Source: Candidatus Heteroscillospira lomanii (GTDB lineage Bacteria; Bacillota; Clostridia; Oscillospirales; Oscillospiraceae). From it: DNA of 33,677 bases. Shown here one piece after another: positions 32,817 through 33,677 of the stretch. Location: positions 1-33,677 of the forward strand of contig CAJFRI010000009.1 in the NCBI GenBank assembly GCA_904419385.1, read 5' to 3'. The position numbers and the translations under genes are program-made. Under the pieces are notes generated by a model. That model made no database searches. It had not been told where the DNA came from and was given only the letters and a program-made list of their open reading frames with translations. The number at the start of each line of letters is the position of its first letter. Within the stretch, counting starts at the first letter, position 1.

Positions 32817-32847
32817 TTTTCCGCCTCCCATGGGGTATTCTCCCGCA

Positions 32848-32876
32848 ATTATAGCAGAGATATCCCCGGGCGGCAA
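32848..32876 (-). promoter_or_regulatory. promoter of the acetyltransferase gene
   Basis: The minus strand has TTGCCG, 17 bases, TATAAT. The -35 lies only four bases from that of the divergent GNAT promoter. Confidence 0.75.
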
Positions 32877-32880
32877 ATCC

Positions 32881-32909
32881 TTGCAAAAGCACGGAAATCA
32901 TGGTATCAT
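32881..32909 (+). promoter_or_regulatory. promoter of the GNAT gene
   Basis: TTGCAA, 17 bases, TATCAT, about 30 bases before the ATG. Confidence 0.7.
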
Positions 32910-32938
32910 GGGCAAAAAACACGAGGAGCAGCAGCGCC

Positions 32939-33553
32939 ATGAAAACAGAGCCTGTCATCAGAATGGAGACCGAAAGCGACCGCGGCGAGGCCGAACGCCT
33001 CACCCGCGACGCATTCTGGAACGTATACCGCCCCGGCTGCACGGAGCACTATGTGCTCCATGTCCTGCGCCGCAGCAGCGGCTTTGTGCCGGAGCTCGAC
33101 CTTGTCATGGAGCTGGACGGCCGGCTCGTCGGTCACATCATATACATGCGCTCGCATATCTCGGCCTGCGACGGCCGTGAGATCCCGGTCATGACCTTCG
33201 GCCCGCTGAGCATCAGCCCGGAATATCAGCACATCGGCCTGGGCTCGCTCCTGCTGCGCGAGTCCATGGCGCGCGCCCGCGCGCTGGGTGCCGGAGCGCT
33301 CTGCATCGAGGGCAATCCGAAGTTTTACGGCCGCGCGGGCTTCTCGGCGGCGTGCGAACACGGCATAAGCTGCGACGGGGCGGAGCCCTCGCCCTATTTC
33401 CTGCTCGCCGAACTCGAGCCGGGCTATCTCGACGGCGTGAGCGGCGTATATCACACTCCGCGCGCCCATTTCGTCGACGAGGATGAGGCCGCCCGCTTCG
33501 ACAGCCGCTTTCCGCCGAGGGAAAAGCTCCGCCTGCCGGGCCAGCTGTTTTAA
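32939..33553 (+). CDS. GNAT family N-acetyltransferase
   Basis: A 204-residue acetyl-CoA-dependent acetyltransferase. The core spans residues 5-150: RMETESDRGEAERLTRDAFW at the start, then TFGPLSISPEYQHIGLGSLLLRESM with a Q-x-x-G-x-G/A-type pyrophosphate loop (variant QHIGLG), and IEGNPKFYGRAGFS late in the fold. The pattern is that of YhbS-like predicted acetyltransferases. Substrate unknown. The start at 32939 follows GAGGAG; the track start 13 codons upstream precedes that site. Confidence 0.88.
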   Translation: MKTEPVIRMETESDRGEAERLTRDAFWNVYRPGCTEHYVLHVLRRSSGFVPELDLVMELDGRLVGHIIYMRSHISACDGREIPVMTFGPLSISPEYQHIGLGSLLLRESMARARALGAGALCIEGNPKFYGRAGFSAACEHGISCDGAEPSPYFLLAELEPGYLDGVSGVYHTPRAHFVDEDEAARFDSRFPPREKLRLPGQLF

Positions 33554-33614
33554 GTGAAAAGAAAAAGCTCCGCGCTTCCGGTCGGGGGTCATAAGAAAGC
33601 AATATCGGTTTTCG

Positions 33615-33649
33615 CAGGAACGGCATGGCTTCGGTCATGCCGTTTCCTG
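33615..33649. other. inverted repeat after the GNAT gene
   Basis: AACGGCATG pairs with CATGCCGTT around an eight-base loop; there is only a short mixed T-rich run after it. It may act as a weak terminator for both convergent genes and overlaps the stop codon of the partial minus-strand ORF. Confidence 0.45.
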
Positions 33650-33677
33650 TTTCATCAGCTCGTCCACGGGGATAAAT
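33635..33677 (-). CDS. possible 3' end of a gene entering from the right (partial)
   Basis: Minus-strand frame ending FIPVDELMKQETA then TGA. The codons are like those of neighbouring genes and the orientation is convergent with the GNAT gene, but only 13 codons are visible and no family can be named. Confidence 0.35.
   Translation of the reverse strand, partial: FIPVDELMKQETA

Noticed and set aside
1-33677. CRISPR arrays, transposons, prophage genes, T-box leaders
   Set aside because: No regularly spaced repeats, transposase, integrase or phage structural ORFs, and no T-box antiterminator sequence were found on reading both strands.

Overview
The window looks like a chromosomal segment of a high-GC member of the Clostridia, probably an Oscillospirales- or Christensenellales-type anaerobe. 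The grounds are a CIRCE-controlled hsp20, a type III glutamine synthetase, a glutamate synthase split into three domain ORFs with glnA and an ANTAR regulator, a feoAB operon with its Cys-rich partner, a ferredoxin-thioredoxin reductase-like protein, and many strong TTGACA/TATAAT-type promoters. Despite the GC richness, ATA is used often for Ile. I see no phage, insertion sequence, CRISPR array or replication origin.

Layout. 1-4.8 kb: housekeeping genes (UroD-family methyltransferase, SLOG protein, GT8 glycosyltransferase plus RluA-type pseudouridine synthase, CIRCE-hsp20, dCMP deaminase, tRNA-Ser(CGA)). 5.0-7.6 kb: ferrous iron uptake operon feoA-feoB-Cys-rich peptide. 7.6-26.5 kb: a nearly uninterrupted glutamine island. 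On the minus strand, a glutamate synthase-glnA-ANTAR operon is followed by pyrG-carA-carB. On the plus strand, divergent from it, lie the type III glutamine synthetase, an ammonium transporter fused to a PII domain, asnB and purF. 26.5-33.7 kb: small accessory units (thioredoxin/FTR pair, SLC13-like carrier with a DUF1643 protein, an AlkZ-related/TIGR04076/macro-domain operon, an HTH-desulfoferrodoxin fusion, a DUF3592-like membrane protein, an acetyltransferase and a GNAT protein).

How it works together. Ammonium enters through Amt, whose C-terminus is itself a PII protein. It is fixed by two different glutamine synthetases and passed to glutamate by the split glutamate synthase. Glutamine is then spent by four glutamine amidotransferase enzymes (PyrG, CarAB, AsnB, PurF). 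The most interesting feature is a likely RNA-based control circuit. The leaders of the glutamate synthase operon, the type III synthetase gene and pyrG all start, just after a good promoter, with a small hairpin whose six-base loop fits R-M-W-G-R-C. A second hairpin and a U-tailed terminator that overlaps the first hairpin follow. This is the architecture of ANTAR-controlled antitermination, and an ANTAR protein with a degenerate receiver domain (Asn in place of the phosphorylated Asp) is encoded between the glt operon and pyrG. Clostridial NitR is the nearest known parallel; inclusion of pyrG-carAB would be new as far as I know.
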